Assembly: GCA_031257815.1 (NCBI GenBank)
Contig: JAIRNX010000166.1
Span: 1 to 5,611, forward strand
Direction of reading: 5' to 3'
Source of the DNA: Lactobacillales bacterium
Lineage (GTDB): Bacteria > Bacillota > Bacilli > Lactobacillales > Streptococcaceae
DNA: 5,611 nucleotides
Part shown: in pieces, positions 4,310 to 5,611 of the stretch
How positions within the stretch are numbered: position 1 is the first letter of the stretch
Layout: every line of letters begins with the position of its first letter
The notes under the pieces: generated by a model
What the model saw: only the letters and a program-made list of their open reading frames with translations
Database searches by the model: none
What the model was told of the DNA's origin: nothing
Translations under genes and position numbers: made by a program

Positions 4310-5611
4310 ATGGCAGAAAAAGCACAAACAATGCAAAAACCTATGCATTCTAACACTCCCTTTGGTAGCGGAGCAATGGTGGGCGGTGGTGATCAGGCAA
4401 AGAATTTTAAAAGCACACTGAAAAATCTTTTATACTACATGAGAGATTTTAAGTGGATTATCGTGATTGTGGTTATTTTTGCAATTTGTTCTACAGCCTT
4501 TACCATTTTTGGTCCCAAAATTTTAAGTCAAGCTATTACAGAATTATTTAATGGTTTAATGAAGAAATATGAAGGAACAGGAGAAATTAATTTTACGAAA
4601 ATTGGCCAAATTTTGTTTTTCGTCTTGGCTATTTATCTCATTAGTTTTATTTTTGCTTTTGCACAGGGGTGGCTTATGTCAGGAGTTACCCAAAAAGTGA
4701 CTTATAAGATGCGCCTAGAAATTAGTGAAAAAATTAATCGGATGCCCATGAATTATTTTGAGTCGCGAACAATTGGGGATGTGCTTTCAAGAATTACCAA
4801 TGATATAGATACGCTAGGACAAAGCTTAAATCAATCATTAACGCAGTTAATCACAAGTGTGTGTATGATTTTGGGTGTTTTGATTATGATGCTTTCCATC
4901 AGTTCGATGATGACGTTGGTAGCTTTTATTATTTTGCCTGTTTCTGGTGGTTTGATTACTTTAGTTGTGAAACTTTCACAAAAATATTTTAAGATGCAGC
5001 AAAATTATCTTGGTAAAATTAATGGTCAAGTTGAAGAAGTGATTGGAGGAATGGCGATTGTTCGTTTGTTCAATGAAGAGAAGAAAGCCATGACGGAGTT
5101 TAAAAAGCAAAATGATATTTTGTTTCAATCAGCCTGGAAGTCACAATTTTTATCAGGGCTAATGATGCCGATTATGAATTTTATCGGTAATTTAGGTTAT
5201 GTTGGCGTTGCCATTCTTGGCGGAGTGCTGGCATACAATGGCCGTATTACAGTTGGTGATATTCAAGCATTTATTCAGTATGTTAGAAATTTTACGCAGC
5301 CAATCTCACAACTAGCTCAAGTTTCTAATATGCTACAAAGCATGGCTGCATCAGCTGAGCGGGTGTTTGAATTTTTAGCTGAAGCAGAAGAAGCGGAAGT
5401 AAAAAATCCTGTACAGTTTAAAAAAGCTCGCGGAGAAGTTGTTTTTGAGCATGTGCGTTTTGGTTATGTTCCGGAAAAAATAGTGATTAAAGATTTTAAC
5501 TCTTACATCAATGCAGGAGAGATGGTTGCCATTGTCGGCCCAACTGGTGCAGGTAAAACCACAATGGTGAAGTTGTTAATGCGTTTTTACGATGTTAATG
5601 CTGGGGCGATT
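4310..5611 (+). CDS. ABC exporter half-transporter, second subunit (C-terminally cut by the window)
   Basis: This is the partner of the preceding gene, open for 434 codons to the window edge. A cytoplasmic tail of about 36 residues rich in Gly, Met and Pro (PFGSGAMVGGGDQ at 17-29) precedes the membrane domain. TM segments lie near 48-68, 100-122, 178-197, 201-221, 285-308 and, less clearly, 315-340. A coupling-helix segment RITNDIDTL is at 161-169. The TM1-TM2 loop is short (about 70-99), so the large extracytoplasmic domain of the first subunit has no counterpart here. The nucleotide-binding domain begins near 375 with A-loop Y386 and Walker A GPTGAGKTT at 410-418, and the window ends 16 residues later. 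Q-loop, signature, Walker B and switch His are not visible. By family precedent this half should carry the catalytic Glu and an altered signature. Start choice rests on the strong ribosome binding site; Met8 and Met12 are possible but less well placed. Confidence 0.92.
   Translation, partial: MAEKAQTMQKPMHSNTPFGSGAMVGGGDQAKNFKSTLKNLLYYMRDFKWIIVIVVIFAICSTAFTIFGPKILSQAITELFNGLMKKYEGTGEINFTKIGQILFFVLAIYLISFIFAFAQGWLMSGVTQKVTYKMRLEISEKINRMPMNYFESRTIGDVLSRITNDIDTLGQSLNQSLTQLITSVCMILGVLIMMLSISSMMTLVAFIILPVSGGLITLVVKLSQKYFKMQQNYLGKINGQVEEVIGGMAIVRLFNEEKKAMTEFKKQNDILFQSAWKSQFLSGLMMPIMNFIGNLGYVGVAILGGVLAYNGRITVGDIQAFIQYVRNFTQPISQLAQVSNMLQSMAASAERVFEFLAEAEEAEVKNPVQFKKARGEVVFEHVRFGYVPEKIVIKDFNSYINAGEMVAIVGPTGAGKTTMVKLLMRFYDVNAGAI

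Overview
The window is AT-rich bacterial DNA. Its protein families, purine-rich Shine-Dalgarno sites and codon use point to a low-GC Firmicute, most likely a lactic acid bacterium of the Lactobacillaceae. This assignment is inferred from family resemblance, since the window has no rRNA or other firm taxonomic marker.

Layout, left to right: (1) the last 74 codons of an archaeal/eukaryal-type aspartyl-tRNA synthetase on the + strand; (2) a convergent xseA (exodeoxyribonuclease VII large subunit) on the - strand, with a small hairpin across the junction; (3) a gene-free stretch of about 500 bases upstream of xseA, holding a 218-bp MITE-like element with 18-bp terminal inverted repeats and an apparent TAA target duplication, followed by AT-rich DNA with a hairpin and the promoter of the next operon; (4) two adjacent + strand genes, 16 bases apart, encoding the two halves of a heterodimeric ABC exporter. 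The first half is complete (716 aa). The second runs off the right edge just after its Walker A motif.

The exporter is the main functional unit. The first half has an extracytoplasmic domain of roughly 150 residues between TM1 and TM2. Its nucleotide-binding domain is degenerate (Asp for the catalytic Glu, Gln for the switch His) but keeps a near-normal signature motif. The expected arrangement is therefore one impaired and one competent ATP site, as in LmrCD/BmrCD/TM287-288-type exporters. The substrate cannot be read from the sequence; multidrug or peptide export is the family-level guess.

I found no CRISPR array, toxin-antitoxin module, phage gene, tRNA or rRNA, and no convincing undescribed multigene system. 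The items most worth a second look are the MITE, the combination of extracytoplasmic domain and degenerate ATP site in one chain, the lone xseA without xseB beside it, and a likely TTG start for xseA.
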